A program made the translations under genes and the position numbers. Positions 22,605 through 29,809 of a DNA stretch of 32,079 bases are shown piece after piece; position 1 is the first letter of the stretch, and each line of letters begins with the position of its first letter. The DNA comes from a virus. Location of the stretch: the IMG/VR virus record IMGVR_UViG_3300042301_003634, positions 1-32,079 of that record. One strand, written 5' to 3'. The notes under the pieces are model-generated. The model searched no databases and was not told where the DNA came from. It was given only the letters and a program-made list of their open reading frames with translations.

Positions 22605-23642
22605 TTATTTTGTTCTTTTATTCAATTTTTTGAATTCTTCTTCCAAAATATTTGCGATAATAGTTCTACTAACACCTAATTTCTTTGAGACATTCTCAAT
22701 CGCATCTTTAACGGATTCATTTTTTGTCAATTTAATTGCATTAATATCACCTTGATTACAATATGGAAATTTATTACATTTTTTCTTAACTTTAACAAAA
22801 GAACCTCCTTTATATTGAGTTTTTCTACTTGGTCCCCAATCTTTTTTACTAGTTGATTTCGCCCACATCGCCGGACTTTCATAACCTCCAACAGAACCTG
22901 AAGTGGTTGCCTCAGTCGCTTCAACCTTCTCAACTTCACTTTCTTTTAATTTTGGAGTTTCAGACCTACTTCTTTCCCAAAATTGATTATCACCTCCAAA
23001 CACTGGACCAACATACGCACCTGATGACCCGGAACCAGTTGCCTCATGACTTTCAATTTTTTTTAACTTATCATAATATTTTGGGTCTTCAAATAAATGG
23101 TCTAACGCAATTTCTTTGGCCTTTCTTTTATCACTGGTGTGTTCCATTTCAACTTTAATACCTTTATTAAGTTGTGTCTTCAACCTACTTTCAATCTCAC
23201 CATATTCGGTTCCTTTTTCTAAATTTTTACTGACCAAATCTTCGAATGTTTTATTATCGGCACGACCGCCTTTTAGTTTTTCTTTACCTTCCTCGAATTC
23301 TTGTTTACCTACTCGACTATATTTTGTTTTTTTAATAAATGGGTCTTCATCAGTTACATTTGGTGTTCCAAATGTATAATATTTATCAAATTTTGTATTT
23401 TTCTTAAATTCCTCAAAATCTTTATCTTTTTGTAAGTCTTGTTTGAATTGGTCTTTGGCCGATTGTTTAAGTCTTTTATCCAAAAAAGTCTCATATTCAA
23501 AATCATCATCCTCAACTTCTTCAGTAAAACCTTTTTTATATTTTAAGGCATCATTAATTGTATCCGTATTCAATTTTACATTTGGTTGACTTGTATACGC
23601 TTTATCAATAGCATTTTTAAATAAATTCGCCGAACTTTTCAT
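22605..23642 (-). CDS. DUF5661-like virion protein with repeated SGS-Tyr-Pro motifs
   Basis: A protein of 345 residues from MKSSANLF (a start three codons further up is possible). The N-terminal part is highly charged. Around 165-197, VEMEHTSDKRKAKEIALDHL then FEDPKYYDKLK matches DUF5661 (name from memory), a family found in phage and bacterial proteins. Then come two copies of EAT-x-SGS-x-G-x-Y-x-x-P (EATGSGSSGAYVGP and EATTSGSVGGYESP), the second followed by CNKFPYCNQG. The C terminus is a helix-turn-helix-like block, ENVSKKLGVSRTIIANILEE. The function is unknown; I infer a head or core protein. It starts one base after the stop of the 81-residue gene. Confidence 0.65.
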   Translation of the reverse strand: MKSSANLFKNAIDKAYTSQPNVKLNTDTINDALKYKKGFTEEVEDDDFEYETFLDKRLKQSAKDQFKQDLQKDKDFEEFKKNTKFDKYYTFGTPNVTDEDPFIKKTKYSRVGKQEFEEGKEKLKGGRADNKTFEDLVSKNLEKGTEYGEIESRLKTQLNKGIKVEMEHTSDKRKAKEIALDHLFEDPKYYDKLKKIESHEATGSGSSGAYVGPVFGGDNQFWERSRSETPKLKESEVEKVEATEATTSGSVGGYESPAMWAKSTSKKDWGPSRKTQYKGGSFVKVKKKCNKFPYCNQGDINAIKLTKNESVKDAIENVSKKLGVSRTIIANILEEEFKKLNKRTK

Positions 23643-23643
23643 T

Positions 23644-23889
23644 TTAAGCATTCTTTAATCTTGGTTCCCAATATCCTCGGTTCATCCACATAAATTGGTA
23701 GAATTCACGAAACATTCGTAGGGTTATGTCTTTAATATCTCCTTCAAGTTTTCCTCTCTTGATTTCCTTGGATATTTTATCCACTAATTTATCTTCAAAT
23801 TGTTTAATTGTATTATTTTCCATAAAGGTTTTTATTTCTTTACGAATCATAACTTCAATTTCTTTTTTCTCAGTTGCGGTTAATGCCAT
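23644..23889 (-). CDS. Small helical protein, conserved-looking
   Basis: An 81-residue, all-helical protein: LTATEKKEIEVMIRKEIKTF, then IKQFEDKLVDKISKEIKRG, then LRMFREFYQFMWMNRGYWE. The pattern recalls a family of small structural-region proteins in large Bacteroidota phages, but the function is unknown. Its ATG shares an A with the stop of the upstream gene (TAATG), so the pair is translationally coupled, and it hands on to the DUF5661-like gene directly. Confidence 0.7.
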   Translation of the reverse strand: MALTATEKKEIEVMIRKEIKTFMENNTIKQFEDKLVDKISKEIKRGKLEGDIKDITLRMFREFYQFMWMNRGYWEPRLKNA

Positions 23890-24302
23890 TATCTACTTAT
23901 TAATAAAAAAGTTAATGATGTGAAAATACCACCTGAAATAATTTTTGTTACTAAATTTTTAGTCCTCTCTTTTTTTAAATCAGATTTTAATTTTTGATTA
24001 TATCCTTCCATTACAGAAATTTTTTCATTTTGATTACTAATAATTGTATTATAGTTCTCCTCTTTAACTCTTAATAATGAAATTACACTATCTTTGAATA
24101 TTGATTTTTTCTCTGTCTCAAATAGTTGTAGATTAACTAATCCTAATTGCGCTTTAGCTGAATCACCACTTAACAAATCTTTTGTGATTTTTCTAACGGT
24201 AGGTATTGAAAAACATTTTGTTTGTTGGTTATTTATATCGGTTTGAGAAAAAACTGTCAAGTTCACGCTCAGAATACTTATCAACACGATTAATTTCTTC
24301 AT
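23889..24302 (-). CDS. Exported coiled-coil protein, possible spanin component
   Basis: A 137-residue protein. It has a clear signal peptide, MKKLIVLISILSVNLTVFSQ, of Flavobacteria style (cut after FSQ), then a charged region with coiled coil (about 75-115), and a C-terminal hydrophobic segment, IISGGIFTSLTFLLIS, that may be membrane-anchored. Its first 74 bases overlap the end of a gene for an inner-membrane coiled-coil protein (24229-24585). Overlapping pairs of this sort are typical of i-spanin/o-spanin genes that fuse inner and outer membranes at lysis. There is no lipobox Cys, so an o-spanin call is tentative; a unimolecular-like anchor is also possible. Confidence 0.5.
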   Translation of the reverse strand: MKKLIVLISILSVNLTVFSQTDINNQQTKCFSIPTVRKITKDLLSGDSAKAQLGLVNLQLFETEKKSIFKDSVISLLRVKEENYNTIISNQNEKISVMEGYNQKLKSDLKKERTKNLVTKIISGGIFTSLTFLLISR

Positions 24303-24585
24303 GGTATTTTTTTCCTATTTTAGTTTTATCCATTTTTATCTTGGTAATATTATTGTCAATTTGTTCCACTTCTTTTTTAATATCTTGAATATTAGTTTCC
24401 AATTCTCTTTGATGTTGGTAAATATTTTCATTTTGAATTGTTAAAGAGTCCAACTTTCTCTGATAATAATCATCATTATTAGTATTATTTATTTTTATGT
24501 TAACCCAAAAAAATATAAACAAAATTAACGAAACAAATAAAATTGTCTTGTAATTTTTACCAAAAAAAATTTTAATTTTTTCCAT
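24229..24585 (-). CDS. Inner-membrane coiled-coil protein, i-spanin-like
   Basis: A 118-residue protein with one N-terminal transmembrane helix (TILFVSLILFIFFWVNIKI, about 14-32) and a periplasmic coiled coil rich in Gln, Glu and Lys (about 50-100). This is the layout of an Rz-type i-spanin. The next gene begins within it in another frame, as Rz1 does within Rz, and an amidase lies one gene upstream. The function is inferred from layout; sequence similarity to known spanins is not visible. Confidence 0.5.
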   Translation of the reverse strand: MEKIKIFFGKNYKTILFVSLILFIFFWVNIKINNTNNDDYYQRKLDSLTIQNENIYQHQRELETNIQDIKKEVEQIDNNITKIKMDKTKIGKKYHEEINRVDKYSERELDSFFSNRYK

Positions 24586-24586
24586 A

Positions 24587-25156
24587 CTATTCAGGTGATT
24601 CTTTGGTTTTCTTTCTATGTGCTAACACTTTACCCCATTTTGCTTTAAATTTCTCATAGAATTGTTTTAACTTATTTATCATATCCAAAAAATCTTCATT
24701 AATTTTCATCATATCACCATTAACATAAATCCCACTATCCTCACCAATTGTGAATGTAAAATCAATATCTTGGTCAATTACTTTACCAGACCAATCCACA
24801 TTATTTTCATACACATTTAATGTATTAAAATCCGCTAAATCAGATACTTCTTCAATAAATTCATCCATAGTCTCTTGGAAAGCCAATTTTTCTTCCGAGG
24901 TAATAGCCAAATCAGCCTTTTCTTTACCATGTATCGCTAAAATACCTCCAGATATTCTATATCTTTGAACTTTATCTTTTTTAGAGGATTTACCAATGTT
25001 TTTATCGTCCAACGCAGTTTCATAATCTTGGTCTTGATTTATTCGTGATAAAACACTACTCGCAACATTATCTTGAGTTTGTTGCTCAAACAATAATTTT
25101 GATTTTTTTAATAACGACTTCATTTCGTCGTATCTTTCATTCTGTAAATTCATCAT
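24587..25156 (-). CDS. Head-targeted protein with a structured C-terminal domain
   Basis: A 189-residue protein. The N-terminal MKSLLKKSKLLFEQQTQD (from Met12) is an amphipathic basic helix ending in L-F-E, like the other head-targeting leaders, so the true start may be Met12 at 25123. Residues 65-165 form a mixed domain (YRISGGILAIHGKE, DIDFTFTIGEDSGIYVNG), and the end is a basic helix, FYEKFKAKWGKVLAHRKK. It overlaps the amidase gene by 20 bases if the first ATG is used. Function unknown; I infer a virion-internal protein. Confidence 0.65.
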   Translation of the reverse strand: MMNLQNERYDEMKSLLKKSKLLFEQQTQDNVASSVLSRINQDQDYETALDDKNIGKSSKKDKVQRYRISGGILAIHGKEKADLAITSEEKLAFQETMDEFIEEVSDLADFNTLNVYENNVDWSGKVIDQDIDFTFTIGEDSGIYVNGDMMKINEDFLDMINKLKQFYEKFKAKWGKVLAHRKKTKESPE

Positions 25157-25745
25157 AGTTAATTTTTTTTCTAAAAGCTTCGAAATTAAAAGATGGGTTT
25201 AAGTCTGTATATTTTTCGTTGAAATTACTCCTTGAGACAATTCCTTCAAAATTTTCAACACCTTCCATTTTGGTGTTACTCATTATACAGTTTCTCTTAA
25301 TTTTAACTTCATTAATTAGGTTATTACATAATTCTGCGGTTCTTTGAATTTGAATCGAAGTATATGGTTCCCAAAAAAAGAAGTCTCTCCATTTTTTTTC
25401 GTAAACTTGTTCCTTATAAATACTTCCTTTCCAGTTAATGTGATAATTTGTTAAAGGTTTCTTTTCAACCCATCCCAAATTTTCTAAAGAAATAATTATT
25501 GAGTTTCTATTTATGTTTTCTTGTGGGAAAAAATTTGTGTGCCCGTCGTTGGGTAATAATTGTAAAATTCCTCCGGTTTTGGTGATAATATAATTTGGAA
25601 TTTTATCGTATTTTGAATTGTATCGATACTCAAGGGAAGTTAAATATTCATTAACCTCCCTCGAAGTATGACATAGAATGATTTGTTTTTTCTTTTTTTG
25701 TTTCCCTAATGGTTTAAATTGATTGTATGTTTGTGTGTGGGACAT
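25137..25745 (-). CDS. N-acetylmuramoyl-L-alanine amidase-like protein, probable endolysin
   Basis: A 202-residue protein with the amidase_2/PGRP layout: ILCHTSREVNEYL (first His in the position of the Zn ligand), NYIITKTGGILQLLPNDGHTNFF (strand, Gly turn, second His), INRNSIIISLENLGW (the family IGIELxNxG), and SIQIQRTAELCNNLI. The end has YTDLNPSFNFEAF, like the usual DPG...F/W block, but the His that normally comes before it as a Zn ligand is not evident (the region reads FEGIVSRSNFNEKY). It would cut the peptide from N-acetylmuramic acid in the peptidoglycan. It has no signal peptide, so a holin or another exit would be needed. It neighbours spanin-like and membrane proteins. Confidence 0.65.
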   Translation of the reverse strand: MSHTQTYNQFKPLGKQKKKKQIILCHTSREVNEYLTSLEYRYNSKYDKIPNYIITKTGGILQLLPNDGHTNFFPQENINRNSIIISLENLGWVEKKPLTNYHINWKGSIYKEQVYEKKWRDFFFWEPYTSIQIQRTAELCNNLINEVKIKRNCIMSNTKMEGVENFEGIVSRSNFNEKYTDLNPSFNFEAFRKKINYDEFTE

Positions 25746-26589
25746 CTCTCTTAGTATAAGTCAATCTTTTAATTGGGGGGTTTTCACTTGTATCGTGGTT
25801 ATTACCATCCTCCTTAAGTGTCTCAAACTTTTCTTCATTAATTCGTATTAATTCGGCTTCAAGTTTTTCTAAATCTTCTTGAGTAGATGATATTGGTTCG
25901 TCCTCTGTTATAATATCTTCTTGAATTTCATTAATTGATTCTTCCGGATTCTGATATTTATTCATTAACAATTTTTCAAGTATATCCAATTGTTCTTGAG
26001 TTGGAGTGAACTTTAACTGTTCATTTTCTTTCTCAATCTGTGCTTCTTGTTTTGCCGCCTCGATACTTAACTCTTCAACATTAATAGGTTCAGTGGGTTC
26101 TTTAATTACTTCTTTTATATTCTCTTTCTCGTCTTCTTCAAATTTAACTAACATATGTAGAAACGATAAAGAAATGATTGGTAACATTCCTCCTGCAAAT
26201 AAAGATAAAAACCTTTTATGTCCTATAATATCTCCTGATTCAACACCTAAATATGAAACAATTGGGTCAACTAACTCAACCCAATCTTTAAATGACTTTG
26301 AATCGACATCAATAAATTGATAAGCAAAAAATATGTTACCTATAAATTGAATTAAAGTAACAATCCCAAATGGGAAATAAACTTTTCTACCCATTTTAGC
26401 AGATATTGCGGCCAATGCGGATAAAGCGGCAATTTCAATACCTATTGATAAATAAATCGCCCAACTTATTGGATTGGATAAACTATACCATGTGGTTACG
26501 TGGGATATAGATACTCCAGCAACCGCTAAAATTGGAACTAAAAAAGCAATATAGACTATTGTCTTAAAATTTCGTTGAATCCAATTCAT
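25714..26589 (-). CDS. Multi-pass membrane protein with an acidic cytoplasmic tail
   Basis: A 291-residue protein with four likely transmembrane helices: about 10-30 (TIVYIAFLVPILAVAGVSI), 42-64 (AIYLSIGIEIAALSALAAIS), 70-92 (FPFGIVTLIQFIGNIFFAY) and about 130-148 (LFAGGMLPIISLSFLHML). The rest (from about 150) is a soluble, Glu-rich tail with coiled-coil character. The size and tail are larger than for a standard holin. It overlaps the amidase gene by 32 bases and may allow the amidase to leave the cell or form a membrane complex. Function unknown. Confidence 0.65.
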   Translation of the reverse strand: MNWIQRNFKTIVYIAFLVPILAVAGVSISHVTTWYSLSNPISWAIYLSIGIEIAALSALAAISAKMGRKVYFPFGIVTLIQFIGNIFFAYQFIDVDSKSFKDWVELVDPIVSYLGVESGDIIGHKRFLSLFAGGMLPIISLSFLHMLVKFEEDEKENIKEVIKEPTEPINVEELSIEAAKQEAQIEKENEQLKFTPTQEQLDILEKLLMNKYQNPEESINEIQEDIITEDEPISSTQEDLEKLEAELIRINEEKFETLKEDGNNHDTSENPPIKRLTYTKRDVPHTNIQSI

Positions 26590-26593
26590 CTTA

Positions 26594-26872
26594 TTATTTC
26601 TTTAATCTTTTAATCTCTTCTTCAATTTGAGTTTGTCTTTGAACATCAAGAATTTTTCTATCAGTTGCTTGAATCATTCTTTTTTCGGCCTCAAGTCCCA
26701 TGATTTTTAATTCAACATTTAATTCATTTTTAGTGTATGTTGAATCTTTGATTGTCTGAATCTCTTTTCTCATTTTAGCAAGTTCTCTACCATCACCACA
26801 ACTCTTAAAAAAAGAAATTAATGTGATAACTAACACAATCATTACAAAGTTTTTTTCAATAAAATTTTTCAT
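26594..26872 (-). CDS. Small membrane-anchored coiled-coil protein
   Basis: A 92-residue protein. An N-terminal hydrophobic segment, MIVLVITLISFF (about 11-22), ends at KSCGDG; a Cys here could be lipidated, though it is not a standard lipobox. The rest is a charged coiled coil (ELAKMRKEIQTI, VQRQTQIEEEIKRLKK). It lies four bases from the multi-pass membrane protein gene in the lysis-like cluster and may be a further spanin-like part. TATAAATA on plus (26911-26918) lies upstream. Confidence 0.55.
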   Translation of the reverse strand: MKNFIEKNFVMIVLVITLISFFKSCGDGRELAKMRKEIQTIKDSTYTKNELNVELKIMGLEAEKRMIQATDRKILDVQRQTQIEEEIKRLKK

Positions 26873-26936
26873 ATTTTTAATATTTTAGTTTAAATATAAT
26901 TGATATAAATTATAAATACATCGTTTTTTCTATTTC

Positions 26937-27734
26937 TTACAAATAATCAAATAGAGGACCCGACTCATTTCTTAACTTCCTTAACGCTTTTTCTTTAATC
27001 TGTCTAACTCTTTCTTTAGTTAGAGAAAAATCATTACCTATATCTTCTAAGGTTCTTGTATTCCCGGATAATCCAAAATAATCCTCAATGATTAAACGTT
27101 CACGATTATCTAAAACATTTAACATATTCAATAATCTATCTTTTAACGAATTCTCACTTGAAAGGTTTGTATCCACCATTTCAGCGTTTGGATTTACTAA
27201 GATATCAACTAAAGTGTCGCCCTCTTCATTAACCGGATTATCTAAATTAATTGTATATGGTAATGAAGTGAATTTACTTGGTAATTCAACACCAGCACTA
27301 TCCAATTCTTTTTTGGCTCTATGTAATTCCTGAATTACATTTACCGGTAGTCGTATTGTTCTTGCGTTCTCATTTAAAGATTGGAGGATAGATTGTCTAA
27401 CCCACCATACCGCATAAGAGATAAATCTTAATTTTTTAGACCAATCAAAATTCTCAATTGCCTTCATTAAACCATAATTACCCTCAGAAATTAAATCCGA
27501 TAAATCCAACCCTTGATTTTGATATTGTTTGCAAACCGTAATAACAAATCTTAAATTACCTTCCAACAATTCTTGTTGAATTTGTTTCTTCTCTTGTTCT
27601 GTAATGTCTTGAGATAACATTCTTTCCGATAGTTCTTTTTCTCTATCAGGTGTCATTACAGGTAATTTACGAATGTCTTTAAGATATTCCGCAATTTCTT
27701 CTTGATTGATGTGAATTTTTGATTTTTCTTTCAT
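26937..27734 (-). CDS. Phage-encoded sigma-70 family factor, Bacteroidota RpoD-like
   Basis: A 265-residue primary-type sigma factor that would direct host RNA polymerase to phage promoters. Region 1.2 is at 11-40. Region 2 is at 55-130: LLEGNLRFVITVCKQYQNQG, DLISEGNYGLMKAIENFD, RFISYAVWWVRQSILQSL (2.3-2.4), then ARTIRLP. Region 4 is at 198-258, with the helix-turn-helix TLEDIGNDFSLTKERVRQIKEKALRKL. Between them, domain 3 is shorter than in host RpoD: the helices that usually follow LPxN and contact the extended -10 are mostly missing. DTLVDILVNPNAEM (region 3.2-like) is retained. It probably reads TAnnTTTG or the TATTTAT(A/T) octamer. It is three bases downstream of the 175-residue gene in one operon. 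Confidence 0.9.
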   Translation of the reverse strand: MKEKSKIHINQEEIAEYLKDIRKLPVMTPDREKELSERMLSQDITEQEKKQIQQELLEGNLRFVITVCKQYQNQGLDLSDLISEGNYGLMKAIENFDWSKKLRFISYAVWWVRQSILQSLNENARTIRLPVNVIQELHRAKKELDSAGVELPSKFTSLPYTINLDNPVNEEGDTLVDILVNPNAEMVDTNLSSENSLKDRLLNMLNVLDNRERLIIEDYFGLSGNTRTLEDIGNDFSLTKERVRQIKEKALRKLRNESGPLFDYL

Positions 27735-27737
27735 ATA

Positions 27738-28265
27738 CTAATTTTTACTATAATTTTCTAATATTCCTTTTTCAAAATTTGATAATACTTCATAACCTTT
27801 CTCATTAATTTTATCTAACAATTGGTCTAAAGTTGGTGGTTTTAATTGCCTCTTAAGTTCCGCAATTATCTTAGATGTAAACTCATCTTCTTCATCATCA
27901 TCCTCGAAGTACTCTTCGTCTTTATTTATTGTAATTATCATTTCTTGTCCTGATGTACCTTTAGAACCATCCAAATCAAATAAATGTTCCCTATTCTCAT
28001 TTGACATAAAAACAGAAACTTTTTCATTATATTCACTCAAGATAAAAGAATCATACAAATTTTCAGAACACATTTCTAAAAACTCATAAATTTCTTTAGG
28101 TTCCAATTCAGATGCAAAATGAACAATCATAAATTCTTTACCATATTGGAATTTAAGACTCGGAGAATCCACAAGTGGTGATAAACTTATAACAACCTCT
28201 TCTTGTTTCTCATAAATTTCTAAATCACCGAAAATAGTTAATAGGTATTTTTTCATATTTAACAT
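27738..28265 (-). CDS. Hypothetical protein with a DUF6576-like C terminus
   Basis: A 175-residue protein. The body is alpha/beta with an acidic stretch (EEYFEDDDEEDEF, about 116-128). The C-terminal block PTLDQLLDKINEKGYEVLSNFEKGILENYS resembles the short domain found at the C-terminal end of some Bacteroidota proteins (DUF6576, from memory). Its role is unknown. A start three codons later (MKKYLL) is equally possible. A promoter with TTG and TATCTTTG lies just upstream in repeat copy A (28271-28298), and the sigma factor follows, so this gene leads the sigma operon. Confidence 0.65.
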   Translation of the reverse strand: MLNMKKYLLTIFGDLEIYEKQEEVVISLSPLVDSPSLKFQYGKEFMIVHFASELEPKEIYEFLEMCSENLYDSFILSEYNEKVSVFMSNENREHLFDLDGSKGTSGQEMIITINKDEEYFEDDDEEDEFTSKIIAELKRQLKPPTLDQLLDKINEKGYEVLSNFEKGILENYSKN

Positions 28266-28270
28266 TTAAG

Positions 28271-28298
28271 CAAAGATAATACTTTATTTTTAAATCAA
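28271..28298 (-). promoter_or_regulatory. Promoter of the sigma operon, in repeat copy A
   Basis: TTG (28298-28296) and TATCTTTG (28278-28271) on the minus strand with 17 bases between them, close to the Bacteroidota consensus though slightly tight. It sits directly after the terminator 28299-28329. The corresponding sites in copy B (30526-30553) have changed to CTG and TATCTTCG. Confidence 0.5.
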
Positions 28299-28329
28299 TA
28301 AAAAAAAGTTTCACATTACTGTGAAACTT
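28299..28329 (-). terminator. Terminator after the methyltransferase cassette (repeat copy A)
   Basis: A 10-bp perfect stem AAGTTTCACA/TGTGAAACTT (28306-28315 with 28320-28329), loop GTAA, then an eight-T run on the minus strand. It is a near copy of 30555-30584 and closes the transcript of the cassette. Confidence 0.85.
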
Positions 28330-28369
28330 TTGAAATGTTATCGGTTTTTGTAATCTTGACTACATTATT
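28316..28369 (-). pseudogene. Remnant of the C terminus of the Rad50/SbcC-like gene
   Basis: The minus strand encodes NNVVKITKTDNISKVSQ and a stop. The intact gene at 30571 ends NNVVKISKIDNISKVSQ: 15 of 17 residues are the same. No coding continuity exists upstream, so this is a duplicated tail, not a gene. It shows that the 28391-30488 cassette was inserted at, or duplicated with, the end of that gene. Confidence 0.85.
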
Positions 28370-28390
28370 GAAACCACAAAGATAAGAAAA

Positions 28391-29809
28391 TTATTTAAGA
28401 ATAATATCTTTAGGTATACAAAAATATTGTTTATTTAACCTTTGTTTTCTTTTATTCCACCAGTCCGATTTAGAAACTAAAAGAAGATACTCAAAAATAT
28501 CAGTAAATGGTCGTTTTGTTTTACTTTTCCAAAACTTTTTAAATTCATCTTTAAGATTATCCTCAATATCACTAATTGGAACAGTTCTCAAAGCACCTGG
28601 TGAAGAATTTCTATTCACATCATATTCAGTATAACCAAAATAATCGGTCGATATTTTAGTCGGATTTCCCGTAAAATAAAATGATTTTCCTGGATTTGAA
28701 TTTATTAAATAAACAAAACTATATTTTTTTAATGATTCGTGTCTAAAATAAAATCTTAATTCTTGTCTGTGTTTGATTGTTTTATAATTTGATTCATCGG
28801 AAAAAATATCTGTAGGTTGTGTTTGATTATTTTTAATTTCATTAATGTATGAAACCACTGTTTTAATTTTTTTTGGGTTATTTCTTTTAAGTTCTCCTAA
28901 ATGAGGGGAACCATTATAGGATAATAAACTTATTAAATTACTTTCAGAAACAACTGTATTAACGTCAAAGATATTCTCTAATCTTTGTTTAAAATTATCG
29001 ATGGTTTCATCCTTACACGATAAGAAAATACTTTCAGCCGGAACCGACCCTAAATAAGTTTTTTTAAAAATATCATTGTATGTCAATACATCATCTTCCC
29101 AAATATGACTTAACATCACATTTTCACTATTATATTTGATAATATAATCATCACTATTTGGACTATCACAAACAAAATGACATAACACTAAATCTTGGTC
29201 TACATTATCAAAAAAATTATCAATATCTGTTAGACTTTTCAAAGTAACCGTTTTTTTAAAAATATTTCTAAACCCATCAAATGCCTTAGTTGGATTTTGA
29301 AAAATTGTTTTGGGTAAAATATAATATATTTCACTATTTTTTGGTGAAATATCTATAGTATGTAGTATAAAAAAAACCGCTTCCTCTTTAATCGACTTTA
29401 TTGAATATTTCTTTTTTAGATTTTTTATAACATTAGGATGAGTTTTAGAAGATTCATTTGGAGTTCTGAATGGTGGATTACCAAAATAAAAGAAAGGTGT
29501 TTCATTTTCTTTTAAATTTACATCATAAAAATTACCAAAAACTAATGTTGTATTATCGTCACTTAACTCGTTAGCGACTGATTGATATTCCGTATCAATT
29601 TCAAACCCAAAAATATGTTTAAATTTACAATTTTTCTTAACATGTCTAATAATATTACCACTACCAAAACTTGGTTCCACAAAATTGTACTTACTAAAAT
29701 CCACGTTATTTATAGTTTTAAATAACTTAATTACAGTCTCTTCGGGAGTATTATATTGACCCAAAAGTTGTTTTTTGTTTGCCGTATTTTTAGATATTGA
29801 ATTTTTCAT
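28391..29809 (-). CDS. Adenine-N6 DNA methyltransferase, gamma-like (modification half of a cassette)
   Basis: A 472-residue SAM-dependent methyltransferase. LGQYNTPEETV (about 16-26) is the typical opening of this group, followed by SAM motif I, VEPSFGSGN (44-52), the acidic GFEID (68-72) and the catalytic NPPF (111-114). N-P-P-F/Y indicates adenine-N6 methylation. The C-terminal half, about 270 residues, is probably the target-recognition domain. Its start overlaps the upstream gene by 20 bases, so the two are coupled. With that nuclease-like neighbour it looks like a type II restriction-modification pair, rare in lytic phages. The cassette is flanked by repeat copies A and B and ended by the copied terminator. 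Confidence 0.85.
   Translation of the reverse strand: MKNSISKNTANKKQLLGQYNTPEETVIKLFKTINNVDFSKYNFVEPSFGSGNIIRHVKKNCKFKHIFGFEIDTEYQSVANELSDDNTTLVFGNFYDVNLKENETPFFYFGNPPFRTPNESSKTHPNVIKNLKKKYSIKSIKEEAVFFILHTIDISPKNSEIYYILPKTIFQNPTKAFDGFRNIFKKTVTLKSLTDIDNFFDNVDQDLVLCHFVCDSPNSDDYIIKYNSENVMLSHIWEDDVLTYNDIFKKTYLGSVPAESIFLSCKDETIDNFKQRLENIFDVNTVVSESNLISLLSYNGSPHLGELKRNNPKKIKTVVSYINEIKNNQTQPTDIFSDESNYKTIKHRQELRFYFRHESLKKYSFVYLINSNPGKSFYFTGNPTKISTDYFGYTEYDVNRNSSPGALRTVPISDIEDNLKDEFKKFWKSKTKRPFTDIFEYLLLVSKSDWWNKRKQRLNKQYFCIPKDIILK

Larger units (their letters stand above)
28271..28368 (-). repeat. Repeat copy A: duplicated 3' end, terminator and promoter of the Rad50-like gene
   Basis: About 98 bases that match 30526-30623 with roughly nine mismatches (about 90% identity), in the same orientation. 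The copies flank the two-gene cassette 28391-30488. The match covers the last 17 codons, the terminator and the promoter region. Confidence 0.85.
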
